Positions 54,680 through 64,000 of a DNA stretch of 64,000 nt are shown here, piece after piece (the first letter of the stretch is position 1; the number at the start of each line of letters is the position of its first letter). The position numbers were made by a program, and so were the translations under genes. Origin of the DNA: Citromicrobium sp. UBA3494 (GTDB taxonomy: Bacteria > Pseudomonadota > Alphaproteobacteria > Sphingomonadales > Sphingomonadaceae); NCBI GenBank assembly GCA_002377695.1, contig DFQH01000009.1, positions 1-64,000 of the forward strand, written 5' to 3'. The notes below the pieces were generated by a model. The model was given only the letters and a program-made list of their open reading frames with translations. It did not search any database and was not told the origin of the DNA.

Positions 54680-57600
54680 TCCGCAGGCCAAGTCCGCAGC
54701 GGTCGACCGCTACGGCAACGAAGCGACCGACCGGGCGCGCGATCGCACCGGGCCGATTGCCTTCATGGCGCGCAACGGGGTGGCATCGAACCTGCTGCTC
54801 CTGCTGATGCTGATGGCGGGGTATTTCTCCTACACCACCATCGTGCAGGAGGTGTTCCCGGAGAACAGCCTGGATACGGTCACCGTTTCGGTCACCTACC
54901 CCGGCGCAACGCCGGAGGAGATCGAGGAATCGATCCTGCTGAAGGTGGAGGAAGCCGTCGAGGCGATCGACGGGGTCGATCAGATTTCCTCGACCGCCTC
55001 CGAAGGCGGGGGCTCGGTCAATGTGGAGCTTGACCTGGGCACCGATATTGCCCGCGCTCTGGACGAGGTGAAGTCCGAGGTCGATCAGATACAGACCTTC
55101 CCGGAAGAGGCGGAAGAGCCCGATATCCGGGAACTGACCACCCGTCAGGTGGCATTGCGGATCGCATTGTTCGGCGACGTGAACGAGCGGACGCTGAAGG
55201 AAACCGCCTATCGGCTGGAAGACGCCGCCGCTGCCCTCCCCGAAATCAGCTATGTCGAGACCTCGGCGGTTCGCAATTACGAGATATACGCCGATGTGCC
55301 GCAATCGCGCCTGCGCGCGCTGGGTCTTTCGCTGCCGCAGCTGGCGCAGACGGTCGGGCAGTCCAGCCTCGACAGCCCGGCGGGCGCGATCGAGACCGAT
55401 AGCGAAGAGGTGCGCGTGCGCACCATCGGCCAGAACTACGACCAGCAGGATTTCGAAAACATCGTCGTTCTCACCACCAGCGACGGCGCGACGCTGCGGC
55501 TGGGCGACATCGCGGAGGTTCGGGACGGGTTCGAGGATGCCGACCTCATCACCCGGTTCAATGACGAGCCGGTAGCCTTCGTGGATATCTACCGCACCAG
55601 CGACGAACGCGTGCTGGATGTGGCGGAATCGGCCAAGACGCTGATCGCCGAGGACTTCGATCTGCCTCCGGGGGTATCCTATGCCATCTGGGAAGACAGT
55701 TCCGAACTGCTGGAAGACCGGCTGAGCCTGCTGCTGCGCAATGCCGCTTTCGGCCTTATCCTCGTGCTGGGCGCGCTGACACTGTTTCTCGACCTGCGGC
55801 TGGCGGCGTGGACCGCAGTGGGGATAGGCGCAACCTTCGTGGGTGCGATCTTCATCCTCGACTGGGCGGGCTCGAGCATCAACATGTTCTCCCTGTTCGG
55901 CTTCATCCTGGCGCTGGGGCTGGTGGTGGATGACGCGGTGGTGGTGGGCGAGAACATCTATGCCGAGCGTGAGCGGGGGCGCACCGGCATCGGCGCGGCC
56001 ATCGCGGGTGCGCAGCGCGTGAAGATTCCGGTGTTCTTCGCGGTGGCCACCACAGTCACTGCCTTTCTGCCGCTACTGGCCGTTGGTGGTGTGATCGGTA
56101 AGATTCTGGCGGACATCCCGCTGGTGGTGATCGCCGTGCTCAGCCTGTCGCTGATCGAAGCGCTGTATGTGCTGCCCCATCACCTCAGCACCCTGCCCGA
56201 TCCCGAGCACAAGCCGGGCAACCCGGTCACGCGCTTCTTCGCGCGGGTGCAAGCCTGGGTGGACGCGCGGTTCCAGACCTTTGTGAACGGGCCGCTCGAC
56301 AGGGCACTGCGCTTCGTCGTCGCGATGCCCTACCTGATCGTGGCGAGCGGGCTTGCATTGCTGGTCGTGTTCATGGCGATGATCCCGGGCGGCCTGATAA
56401 AGTTCTCCTTCTTCCCGGAGATCGAGGGCGACATCGTGGTCGCCGCGCTCGAAATGCCATCGGGCACGACGGTGGAACGCACTGCCGAAGTCACCGAGCG
56501 GATAGAGGCAGCCGCAGATCGCGCGATGGCGCGGTTCGCCGATCAGGACACTCCCGCCGACGCTGCCGAAGCCGACGGCAGCGCCAGCCCCTCTTTCCTC
56601 GAAGCGGTGTACACCACGATAGGCCAGGCGCGATCCACGAACGGCCCGGGCGGGCCGCAGACCACGCTGCGACCGAACCTCGCCAATGTGCAACTCAGCC
56701 TTGTCCCTTCCGCGGAGCGGGATGTGTCTGCCGTCCAGATCGAAGAGGCATGGCGCGAGGAACTGGGTGAGGTGCCCGAGGCCCGCTCGCTGTCCATATC
56801 GTCTTCCCTGCTGGGCGTCGGGGCGCCCATCAACGTCCAGCTCAACCATCCCGACGATGCGGTGCTGGATCAGGCGGGCGACCGCCTGATGGCCGAACTG
56901 GGCCGCGTCAGCGGGGTCTTCGATCTGGAAAGCGATCAGGATGCCGGTCAGCAGGAAGTCGAGCTACGCCTGAAGCCTTCCGCCAGAACGCTTGGCGTCA
57001 CGCTTCAGGACGTCGCCAGCCAGGTCCGCGCTGCCTTCTTCGGGGCCGAGGCCGTGCGTGTCCAGCGCGGGCGAGAGGACGTTCGCGTCTATATCCGCCT
57101 GCCGGAGGAAGAGCGCGACAGCATCGCCGACATCGAACGTTACCGCGTGCGCGTGCCGGGCGGCGAGGTCGCAATGTCGAGCATAGCGGACGTTTCCTTC
57201 GGCGAGGCGCCGTCGGTGATCCGCCGCGAGGACGGGCACCGGATCGCCACGATCACCGGCGACGTCGATGGCGACACGATTACCGGGCAGGAAGTCGCGC
57301 AATTGCTGGACGAGAAGATCATGCCGGACCTGCAGGCGGATTACCCCGCGCTGCAATACGAGTTCGGCGGCGAGCAGGAAGAGCAGCAGGAAAGCTTCGG
57401 CGACCTGGGTCGTGCCTTCCTGCTGGCGCTGCTCGTGATATATGCACTGCTGGCGGTGCCGTTCCGCTCTTACATCCAGCCGCTCATTATCATGGCGGCG
57501 ATCCCCTTTGGCATGATCGGTGCGCTGATCGGGCACCTTCTGCTCGGCATCCCGCTGGGCATCCTCTCCATGTTCGGGATCATCGCGCTGTCGGGCGTCA

Positions 57601-57956
57601 TCATCAACGGATCGCTGGTGATGATCGACTTCCTGAACGAGAATCTGGACAACGGGATGGAGCCCGAAGAGGCGATGATCGAAGCGGCCAAATCACGCTT
57701 CAGGCCCGTGATGCTGACCGCGATCACCACCTTCCTGGGGGTAGCCCCGATCACTTTCGAGACCAGCCTGCAAGCGCAGTTCCTGATCCCGATGTCCGCC
57801 AGCCTGGGCTTCGGCGTCCTGTTCGGGACCGCGCTGCTGATCCTGCTGATCCCCGCGCTGGCGATCATCCAGATGCGCGCCGCGGCCCGCGTTCAGCAAT
57901 GGCGCGGCAAGGACCGCGCCCAGATCGATCATGGCGGAGAGCCCATGGCACCGTGA
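54672..57956 (+). CDS. RND-family efflux pump permease
   Basis: A 1094-residue inner-membrane pump with 12 helices and two large periplasmic loops (after helix 1 and after helix 7). MARNGVASNLLLLLMLMAGY, then VTYPGATPEEIEESI, GLVVDDAVVVGENIYAE with the proton-relay aspartates in helix 4 and ALSGVIINGSLVMIDF in helix 10 place it in the AcrB/HAE-1-like superfamily. The sequence resembles less-studied Sphingomonadales pumps more than AcrB itself, so the substrate is open. The start is GTG at 54672. Confidence 0.93.
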   Translation: MSDPQAKSAAVDRYGNEATDRARDRTGPIAFMARNGVASNLLLLLMLMAGYFSYTTIVQEVFPENSLDTVTVSVTYPGATPEEIEESILLKVEEAVEAIDGVDQISSTASEGGGSVNVELDLGTDIARALDEVKSEVDQIQTFPEEAEEPDIRELTTRQVALRIALFGDVNERTLKETAYRLEDAAAALPEISYVETSAVRNYEIYADVPQSRLRALGLSLPQLAQTVGQSSLDSPAGAIETDSEEVRVRTIGQNYDQQDFENIVVLTTSDGATLRLGDIAEVRDGFEDADLITRFNDEPVAFVDIYRTSDERVLDVAESAKTLIAEDFDLPPGVSYAIWEDSSELLEDRLSLLLRNAAFGLILVLGALTLFLDLRLAAWTAVGIGATFVGAIFILDWAGSSINMFSLFGFILALGLVVDDAVVVGENIYAERERGRTGIGAAIAGAQRVKIPVFFAVATTVTAFLPLLAVGGVIGKILADIPLVVIAVLSLSLIEALYVLPHHLSTLPDPEHKPGNPVTRFFARVQAWVDARFQTFVNGPLDRALRFVVAMPYLIVASGLALLVVFMAMIPGGLIKFSFFPEIEGDIVVAALEMPSGTTVERTAEVTERIEAAADRAMARFADQDTPADAAEADGSASPSFLEAVYTTIGQARSTNGPGGPQTTLRPNLANVQLSLVPSAERDVSAVQIEEAWREELGEVPEARSLSISSSLLGVGAPINVQLNHPDDAVLDQAGDRLMAELGRVSGVFDLESDQDAGQQEVELRLKPSARTLGVTLQDVASQVRAAFFGAEAVRVQRGREDVRVYIRLPEEERDSIADIERYRVRVPGGEVAMSSIADVSFGEAPSVIRREDGHRIATITGDVDGDTITGQEVAQLLDEKIMPDLQADYPALQYEFGGEQEEQQESFGDLGRAFLLALLVIYALLAVPFRSYIQPLIIMAAIPFGMIGALIGHLLLGIPLGILSMFGIIALSGVIINGSLVMIDFLNENLDNGMEPEEAMIEAAKSRFRPVMLTAITTFLGVAPITFETSLQAQFLIPMSASLGFGVLFGTALLILLIPALAIIQMRAAARVQQWRGKDRAQIDHGGEPMAP

Positions 57957-57981
57957 TGGCGCGTCCCGGCTCTCCTCGCGG

Positions 57982-58176
57982 TCAGACGATCTTGCGGCGG
58001 ACCAGGATTGCGCCGGCGGCGAGGCCGAACAGCAGAGCCACGGGCGGTGCGGGCACTTCGGTAGAGCCGCCACCACGCGTGCCGGTGGGCTCGCCTTCGG
58101 GCGGAGTGTTGTAAGCCGCGGCCGGGGTTGCGACAGCCATGATCGCGATACCGGCCAATCCCGTAAGCATTTTCAT
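57982..58176 (-). CDS. Small PEP-CTERM-like secreted protein
   Basis: A 64-residue protein. The ATG at 58176 has GGAGG six bases upstream and gives a signal peptide ending PAAA. The mature part is short, with a glycine-rich TRGGGS, and ends in a sorting-signal-like tail: VPAPPVALLFGLAAGAIL, then VRRK. This matches the tripartite PEP-CTERM layout (VPxP, hydrophobic helix, basic end), though the canonical Glu is Ala. Such proteins are cut by exosortase at the cell surface. No exosortase gene is in the window. Function is unknown. Confidence 0.7.
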   Translation of the reverse strand: MKMLTGLAGIAIMAVATPAAAYNTPPEGEPTGTRGGGSTEVPAPPVALLFGLAAGAILVRRKIV

Positions 58177-58239
58177 TGAAACCTCCTGCCAAATCACGCC
58201 GAATGACCTGCCAGTCCGGGCGCTATTGTCGAGGTCGTT

Positions 58240-58272
58240 CTGGAAGCGTGACCGAAATCGGCACGCTTCCAG
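58240..58272 (-). terminator. Long hairpin downstream of gltB
   Basis: CTGGAAGCGTG and CACGCTTCCAG form a perfect 11-bp stem, continued by CCGA/TCGG after one bulged base, with a tight AA turn. It begins 6 bases after the gltB stop on the minus strand. It lacks a T tract, so it may act as a rho-linked or mRNA-stabilising 3' structure. Confidence 0.6.
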
Positions 58273-58278
58273 AGCCAA

Positions 58279-61200
58279 TTATTCCGCCGCTTCGACCGAG
58301 AGGCTTTCGCCGTTGATCGGATGGTCGAGCTTGTCGAGCATGTCCTTCGGGCACACCTGCCATACCTTCGCCAGGGTACTCTCCCAGTCACGCAGCAGGG
58401 TTCGCGCGAAATCGCTACCGGTCAGGTCCACGTGGCGTTCGATCAGACCACGCAGGTGATCGTGCCAGTAATCGGTGGCGATGCGTTGCCACAGGATTGA
58501 TCCGGGGTTGGCCATGCGCTCGAACCGGTCTTCCGGGTCGAACACGAAAGCCATGCCCCCCGTCATCCCGGCCCCGAAATTGCTGCCCACCGGTCCCAGG
58601 ATCACGGCCGTCCCGCCCGTCATGTACTCGCAGCCATTTGCGCCGCAGCCTTCGACCACGGCGGTCGCGCCTGAATTGCGGACCGCGAACCGCTCGCCCG
58701 CCTTACCGGAGGCGAACAGCGCGCCCGAGGTCGCGCCATAAAGCGCGGTGTTGCCGATGATGCCGTTGTGCTGGCTTTCACGCGGGGCACCCTGGGGCGG
58801 ATGCAGCACGATCTCTCCACCCGACAGGCCCTTGCCGACATAGTCGTTGGCGTCACCGGCAATCGTCAGACGGATCCCGCGCGCAAGGAACGCGCCGAGC
58901 GACTGGCCGGCATTGCCCGTCAGCCGCAGATCGAGCGTGCCGTCGGGCAGGCCTTCGGGCCCATGACGAGTTACGATTTCCGACGAAAGCCGCGTGCCCA
59001 CCGCGCGGTGAACATTGCGCACCGGATAGCTGAGCGTCAGACGCTCGCCCTTTTCCAGTGCCGCACGCGCGTCTTCCAGAACCTCGCCATCGAGGCTGTC
59101 GGGCACGGGATTGCGATGTTCGGGAATGGAGAACACGCGCGGCTCGTCGGTCTGCACCTTCTGCAGGATCGGGTTGAGATCGAGATCGTCCAGATGCTCG
59201 GCCCCGCGGCTGATCTGCCGCAGCAGTTCGGTCCGCCCGATCACCTCGTCGAGCGAGGAAAAGCCCAGCTTGGCGAGGATCCGGCGCACATCTTCGGAGA
59301 GGAAATCCATCAGCTGGATCACCTTTTCGGGGCTCCCGCCGAACATCTTGCGCAGGCGCGGGTCCTGCGTGCAGACCCCCACCGGGCAGGTGTTGGAATG
59401 GCACTGGCGCACCATGATGCAGCCCATGGCCACCAGGCTCATCGTGCCGATGCCGAACTCCTCGGCCCCCAGGATCGCACCGATCACGATTTCGCGACCG
59501 GTCTTGAGGCCGCCATCGACCCGCAGCTTCACCTTGTGCCGCAGCCCGTTGAGCGCAAGCACCTGGTTAACTTCGGCCAGGCCCATCTCCCAGGGCGTAC
59601 CGGCGAACTTGATGCTGGTCTGGGGGCTGGCACCGGTGCCGCCGGTATGGCCCGAGATCAGGATCGCATCCGCGTGCGCCTTGGCCACGCCCGCCGCAAT
59701 CGTGCCGATACCCGCCGCGCTGACCAGCTTCACGCACACGCGGGCGCGCGGGTTGATCTGCTTGAGGTCGTAGATCAGCTGCGCGAGGTCTTCGATCGAG
59801 TAGATGTCGTGGTGCGGGGGAGGCGAGATCAGCGTCACCCCGGGCGTCGAATGACGCAGCTTGGCGATCACTTCATCCACCTTGAAGCCAGGCAGCTGCC
59901 CGCCCTCGCCCGGCTTGGCCCCTTGGGCGACCTTGATTTCGATCTCTTCGCAATTGTTGAGGTAGTGCGCGGTGACGCCGAAGCGCCCACTGGCCACCTG
60001 TTTGACCCCGCTATTGGCGAGGTCCCCATTGGCGCGCGGCGTGAAGCGCTCTGCGGACTCGCCGCCTTCACCCGAAACGGCCTTCGCGCCGATGCGGTTC
60101 ATGGCAATGGCGAGCGTTTCGTGCGCCTCCGGCGACAGCGCACCAAGGCTCATCCCCGGTGTCAGGAACCGCGTGCGTATCTTCTCCACCGGTTCCACCT
60201 GATCGAGCGGCAGAGGCTCGTCGGCTTCGTCGATACCCAGCAGGTCGCGCAGATAGATCGGGTGCTGGTTCTCCACCACGTCCACGAACCGGCGCCACTG
60301 CTTCTCGTTGCCGGTCGCGCAGGCGGTCTGCAGCGCGTGCATCCCGTCCGCGCTCCAGGCATGCACTTCTTCGCCCGAACGCTGGCGATAGAAGCCGCCG
60401 ATGGGCAGCTGCGCATCGCACACCGCGTAGGCAAGCCGATGCCGGTCCGACGCGCTGAGGAACAGGGATTCGTAACCTTCGCCGGAAATCTTGTTGGGCA
60501 TGCCGGGGAACAGGTCCGCCGTGATCGCACGGCTGAGGCCGACCGCCTCGAAATTGTAGCCGCCGCGATAGCTGGAGATTACGGAAATCCCCATCTTGGC
60601 CATGATCTTCAGGAGGCCATCTTCCAGCGAAACACGGAAATTGGCGAGCGCCTGTTCGCGGCTGATGTCGCCGTACAATCCGCGCTCGTGCCGGGATAGA
60701 AGCGCGGCTTCGACGAGATAGGGGTTCACCGTGGTCGCGCCCACACCGATCAGCACCGCGAGCGTGTGCGTATCGAGGCATTCGGCCGAGCGGACATTGA
60801 CCGAGGTGAAGCTGCGCAGGCCGACGCGGGTCAGGTGGGTGTGAACCGCCGCCGCAGCCAGAATCATCGGCACGCCGATCCGATCGGGCCCCGTGGCCTC
60901 GTCGGTCAGGAAAATCTCCGCCTTGCCGTCGCGCACCAGCGCTTCGGCCTCATTGCGGATCCGCTCTATCGCCAGCCGCAGATCGACCGGCTTGCCGGGC
61001 GCGTCGAAGGTGCAGTCTATCTCGCCGATGGTATCGCCGAAGCCTGCGCGCAGGCGTGCCCAGTCGCGCGAGGTGAGGATGGGACTTTCGAGGACCAGAA
61101 CATTGTCGTTCTGGTCGTCTTCCTCGAGGATGTTGGCCAGGTTCGCAAAGCGCGTTCGCAGGCTCATCACATGCCGTTCGCGCAAGCTGTCGATCGGCGG

Positions 61201-62799
61201 GTTCGTGACCTGCGCGAAGTTCTGGCGGAAGAACTGGCTGACGCTGCGCGGCTTGTCGCTGATGACCGCAAGCGGCGTGTCGTCGCCCATGGAGCCGATG
61301 GCCTCCTTGCCGTCGAGCGCCATCGCATCGAGGATCAGCTCCATATCCTCGGTGGTCATGCCCGCTGCGGTCAGGCGCCGACTGAGATCGTCGCCCTCGA
61401 AGGAAGGCGTGGCATTTTCCGGTGGATCGGGCAGATCGTCGATCCCGCGGAAGCCTGCAACCAGCGATTCATAAGGCGCCTCGCGCGCGATGCGGGACTT
61501 CAGCTCCTCGTCGCGCAGAAGCTGGCCTTCCTCCAGGTCGATGGCAATCATCTGGCCCGGTCCCAGCCGGCCTTTTTCGACCACCTGGCTATCTTCCAGC
61601 GACACCATCCCGCTTTCGGAACCGACAACGAGCAGGCCATCATCGGTCAGGTTGAAAGCCAGCGGGCGCAGTGCGTTGCGGTCCAGCCCGGCAACCGCCC
61701 AGCGGCCGTCGGTCATCGCGAGTGCGGCGGGCCCGTCCCACGGCTCCATCACCGAAGCCATGTATTGATACATCGCGCGGGTCTCGTCCGGCATGTCAGG
61801 CGAAGCCTGCCACGCTTCGGGCACCAGCATGGACTTGGCCGTGGGCATGGCCTTGCCCGAACGCACCAGAAGCTCGATGGCCGCATCGAGGCTGGCCGTA
61901 TCCGACGCACCGACCGGGATCACCGGTTTGATGTCTTCCGCCGTGCCACCGAAGGACAGGCTCGCCATCTTGATCTCGTGCGTGCGCATCCAGTTCTTGT
62001 TGCCGCGGATCGTGTTGATCTCGCCATTATGCGCCAGCGTGCGGAAAGGCTGGGCCAGCCACCACTGCGGGAAGGTGTTGGTGGAATAGCGCTGGTGCAG
62101 GATCGCCATCCGGCTGGTGAACAGCGGGTCCATGACGTCCGGATAGAACGTCGGCAGACTTTCGGCGAGGAACAGGCCCTTGTAGACGATCGAACGGGCG
62201 GACAGCGAGGCGATGTAGAAGCCCTGCAACTGAGCCTCCACGATGCGCCGCTCGATCCGCCGCCGCACGACGTAAAGCTGCTTTTCGAATTCGTCGATCG
62301 ACTGCACGTCGGGCTCGGGTCCGGCGATCAGGACCTGTTCGATCTCGGGCCGCGTCTCGCGCGCCTTGCGCCCGATCACCGAAATGTCGACCGGCACCTG
62401 CCGCCAGCCATAAACGAACAGCCCGGCGCGGATCAGTTCCGCTTCCACGATGGTGCGGCAGGCATCCTGCCCGCCCAGATCGGTGCGCGGCAGGAAGATC
62501 ACGCCGACCGCCAGCCGGCCGTCGCGCACGTCGTGCCCGCTGGCGTGAATCGCGCTGGTGAAGAAATCGACCGGTAGATCAAGGAGCAGGCCTGCCCCGT
62601 CGCCGGTCTTGCCGTCGGCATCCACCGCGCCGCGATGCCAGATGGAGGACAGCGCATCGATCGCCGCATCCACCACACGCCTCGTCGGCTTGCCCGACAC
62701 CTCGCCGATCAGCCCGACGCCGCAGGCATCGTGCTCGCTATCGGCATGGTACATTCCTTCCGCCGCGAGGCGGAGCGCTTCCAGTTCCTGCTTGGTCAT
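58279..62799 (-). CDS. gltB: Glutamate synthase (NADPH) large subunit
   Basis: A 1506-residue enzyme that makes glutamate from glutamine and 2-oxoglutarate. The ATG at 62799 overlaps the gltD stop by 4 bases. A 25-residue propeptide precedes Cys26 (ACGVGLIGE), the N-terminal nucleophile of the glutaminase domain. The synthase domain carries the FMN site and the 3Fe-4S cysteines in CIMVRQCHSNTCPVGVC. The C-terminal beta-helix domain is complete. This is the usual alphaproteobacterial form, acting with GltD. Confidence 0.97.
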   Translation of the reverse strand: MTKQELEALRLAAEGMYHADSEHDACGVGLIGEVSGKPTRRVVDAAIDALSSIWHRGAVDADGKTGDGAGLLLDLPVDFFTSAIHASGHDVRDGRLAVGVIFLPRTDLGGQDACRTIVEAELIRAGLFVYGWRQVPVDISVIGRKARETRPEIEQVLIAGPEPDVQSIDEFEKQLYVVRRRIERRIVEAQLQGFYIASLSARSIVYKGLFLAESLPTFYPDVMDPLFTSRMAILHQRYSTNTFPQWWLAQPFRTLAHNGEINTIRGNKNWMRTHEIKMASLSFGGTAEDIKPVIPVGASDTASLDAAIELLVRSGKAMPTAKSMLVPEAWQASPDMPDETRAMYQYMASVMEPWDGPAALAMTDGRWAVAGLDRNALRPLAFNLTDDGLLVVGSESGMVSLEDSQVVEKGRLGPGQMIAIDLEEGQLLRDEELKSRIAREAPYESLVAGFRGIDDLPDPPENATPSFEGDDLSRRLTAAGMTTEDMELILDAMALDGKEAIGSMGDDTPLAVISDKPRSVSQFFRQNFAQVTNPPIDSLRERHVMSLRTRFANLANILEEDDQNDNVLVLESPILTSRDWARLRAGFGDTIGEIDCTFDAPGKPVDLRLAIERIRNEAEALVRDGKAEIFLTDEATGPDRIGVPMILAAAAVHTHLTRVGLRSFTSVNVRSAECLDTHTLAVLIGVGATTVNPYLVEAALLSRHERGLYGDISREQALANFRVSLEDGLLKIMAKMGISVISSYRGGYNFEAVGLSRAITADLFPGMPNKISGEGYESLFLSASDRHRLAYAVCDAQLPIGGFYRQRSGEEVHAWSADGMHALQTACATGNEKQWRRFVDVVENQHPIYLRDLLGIDEADEPLPLDQVEPVEKIRTRFLTPGMSLGALSPEAHETLAIAMNRIGAKAVSGEGGESAERFTPRANGDLANSGVKQVASGRFGVTAHYLNNCEEIEIKVAQGAKPGEGGQLPGFKVDEVIAKLRHSTPGVTLISPPPHHDIYSIEDLAQLIYDLKQINPRARVCVKLVSAAGIGTIAAGVAKAHADAILISGHTGGTGASPQTSIKFAGTPWEMGLAEVNQVLALNGLRHKVKLRVDGGLKTGREIVIGAILGAEEFGIGTMSLVAMGCIMVRQCHSNTCPVGVCTQDPRLRKMFGGSPEKVIQLMDFLSEDVRRILAKLGFSSLDEVIGRTELLRQISRGAEHLDDLDLNPILQKVQTDEPRVFSIPEHRNPVPDSLDGEVLEDARAALEKGERLTLSYPVRNVHRAVGTRLSSEIVTRHGPEGLPDGTLDLRLTGNAGQSLGAFLARGIRLTIAGDANDYVGKGLSGGEIVLHPPQGAPRESQHNGIIGNTALYGATSGALFASGKAGERFAVRNSGATAVVEGCGANGCEYMTGGTAVILGPVGSNFGAGMTGGMAFVFDPEDRFERMANPGSILWQRIATDYWHDHLRGLIERHVDLTGSDFARTLLRDWESTLAKVWQVCPKDMLDKLDHPINGESLSVEAAE

Positions 62800-64000
62800 G
62801 CTGCTGCTGCGCTCGGCTTGCGTTCGGCGGCGAGATAGGCCTCGATGTGCTCGGCCACGTCGCGCCCGTCGCGTACGGCCCACACCACCAGGCTGGCGCC
62901 GCGCGCAATATCGCCCCCCGCGAATACGCCGGGGAGCGAGGTCATCATGTTTTCATCGCACTCCAGCGTGCCCCACTGGTCCACGTTCAGCCCGGTCTCT
63001 CCGAAAATCGCCGGAAGCGGCTCCGGTTCGAAGCCGAGCGCCAGGATCACCAGATCGGCGTCGAGCGCAAAGCTGCTGGAGGGATCCACCACCGGGCGGC
63101 GACGGCCATCGGCATCGGGTTCGCCCAGCTGCATCCGGTTGGCCTGGACCTTCTCCGCCCGTTCGCCACCCTCGATCGAGGCGGGGCCGGAAAGCCACAG
63201 GAATTCGACGCCCTCTTCCTCTGCATGGGCGACCTCGGTGCGGCTGCCGGGCATGTTTTCCCGGTCGCGGCGATAGAGGCACTTCACGCTGGCGGCGCCC
63301 TGGCGCACGGCGGTGCGCACACAGTCCATGGCGGTGTCGCCCCCGCCGATCACGACCACGTTGCGATCCTTGGCCAGCAGGCTGCCATCGGCGTGCGCGG
63401 CGACTTCGTCGCCCAGCCCGCTGCGGTTGGACGCGGTCAGGAAATCGATTGCGCGGATCACGCCGTTCTTGTCCGCGCCATCGACCGTCAGCTCGCGCGA
63501 CTGGTACACGCCGGTTGCGACGAAGATGGCATCGTGCCGTTCGCGCAATTCGGACAGGGTCACATCTGCACCCACCTCGACTCCGCGATGAATATGGATG
63601 CCGCCTTCTTCGATCCGGGCGACGCGCCGGTCGACCACACTCTTGTCGAGCTTGAAGTTGGGAATGCCGTAGATCAGCAATCCGCCTGCGCGGTCGTGCC
63701 GGTCGTACACATGCACTTCGTGCCCCGCACGGCGCAGGTATTCCGCTGCGGTCAGCCCCGCAGGGCCAGCCCCGATGATGCCCACCGATTGGCCGGTTGC
63801 AGGGCCCGGCTCGATCGGGCGAACCCAGCCTTCCTTCCACGCATTGTCGCCGAGATATTTCTCGACGCTGCCGATGGTGACGGCGCCATGGCCGGAAAAC
63901 TCGATCACGCAATTGCCTTCGCACAGGCGATCCTGCGGGCAGATGCGGCCGCAGATTTCGGGCATGGTGGAAGTGCGTGCAGACAGGTCGTAGGCTTCGC
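62796..64000 (-). CDS. gltD: Glutamate synthase small subunit, 5' end beyond the window
   Basis: 401 residues are visible and the frame runs off the right edge, so about 75 residues are missing from the start. The visible N-terminus has EICGRICPQDRLCEGNC, whose cysteines hold 4Fe-4S clusters. An FAD-binding GIIGAGPAGLTAAEYL and an NADPH-binding VVIGGGDTAMDCVRTA follow. It passes electrons from NADPH to GltB. It lies upstream of gltB in the same operon. Confidence 0.96.
   Translation of the reverse strand, partial: EAYDLSARTSTMPEICGRICPQDRLCEGNCVIEFSGHGAVTIGSVEKYLGDNAWKEGWVRPIEPGPATGQSVGIIGAGPAGLTAAEYLRRAGHEVHVYDRHDRAGGLLIYGIPNFKLDKSVVDRRVARIEEGGIHIHRGVEVGADVTLSELRERHDAIFVATGVYQSRELTVDGADKNGVIRAIDFLTASNRSGLGDEVAAHADGSLLAKDRNVVVIGGGDTAMDCVRTAVRQGAASVKCLYRRDRENMPGSRTEVAHAEEEGVEFLWLSGPASIEGGERAEKVQANRMQLGEPDADGRRRPVVDPSSSFALDADLVILALGFEPEPLPAIFGETGLNVDQWGTLECDENMMTSLPGVFAGGDIARGASLVVWAVRDGRDVAEHIEAYLAAERKPSAAAA

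Noticed and set aside
58768..62577. Two long plus-strand open frames inside gltB
   Set aside because: gltB motifs are complete on the minus strand; these are antisense shadows.

Overview
The window looks like chromosome from a GC-rich alphaproteobacterium of the order Sphingomonadales, most likely near Erythrobacteraceae. The basis is the mix of TonB-dependent receptors, FecI/FecR signalling, C69 and S46 peptidases, a CIO-type cyd oxidase, NodT-type outer-membrane lipoproteins and a PEP-CTERM-like protein, together with general protein resemblance. No marker gene settles the genus.

Region 1 (1-13.2 kb) has an accessory, lower-GC look. It starts inside a type IIG-like restriction-modification protein and continues with a zinc-ribbon/DUF4145 protein flanked by a diverged direct repeat. 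Next come a hydrolase-thioesterase pair and an emrA-emrB-oprM multidrug efflux operon divergent from a marR gene, which is followed by an ABC1/UbiB kinase-like gene. Two tandem tyrosine recombinases follow. Just beyond them is a piece resembling the 3' end of a tRNA-Ser, which I read as the right attachment site of a genomic island. A decayed PIG-L deacetylase remnant lies just outside it.

Region 2 (13.6-20.9 kb) is a cell-surface signalling locus on the minus strand: ECF sigma factor, FecR anti-sigma factor, TonB receptor with an STN domain, then a large autotransporter whose ribosome-binding site can fold into a hairpin.

Region 3 (21-30.5 kb) is a peptide and amino-acid locus: prephenate dehydratase paralogue, C69 dipeptidase with Ser in place of the usual Cys, TonB receptor, Lrp/AsnC regulator, a secreted fusion of a cyanophycinase-like S51 domain with an isoaspartyl peptidase (Ntn-hydrolase) domain, and a Cys/Met-metabolism PLP enzyme. 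The fusion could carry out both steps of cyanophycin-type isopeptide breakdown in one periplasmic polypeptide.

Region 4 (30.5-35.9 kb) is an inorganic-carbon-like operon in an apparent heterotroph: NhaA, periplasmic alpha-carbonic anhydrase, DUF2490 protein, SbtA and a PII-like SbtB lacking the usual C-terminal R-loop. An OxyR-like LysR gene lacking the peroxidatic cysteine lies upstream on the opposite strand.

Region 5 (35.9-43.3 kb) is a minus-strand series of circularly permuted ATP-grasp, alpha-E, transglutaminase and Anbu proteasome-like genes, followed by Ku and LigD for non-homologous end joining.

Region 6 (43.4-64 kb) is mostly core metabolism and transport: acetyl-CoA synthetase, an S46 dipeptidyl peptidase, a diguanylate cyclase, CydA-CydB-DUF2474, a tripartite RND efflux operon, a small PEP-CTERM-like protein and glutamate synthase (gltB, partial gltD). 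No complete rRNA or tRNA gene, CRISPR array or intact insertion sequence was seen.
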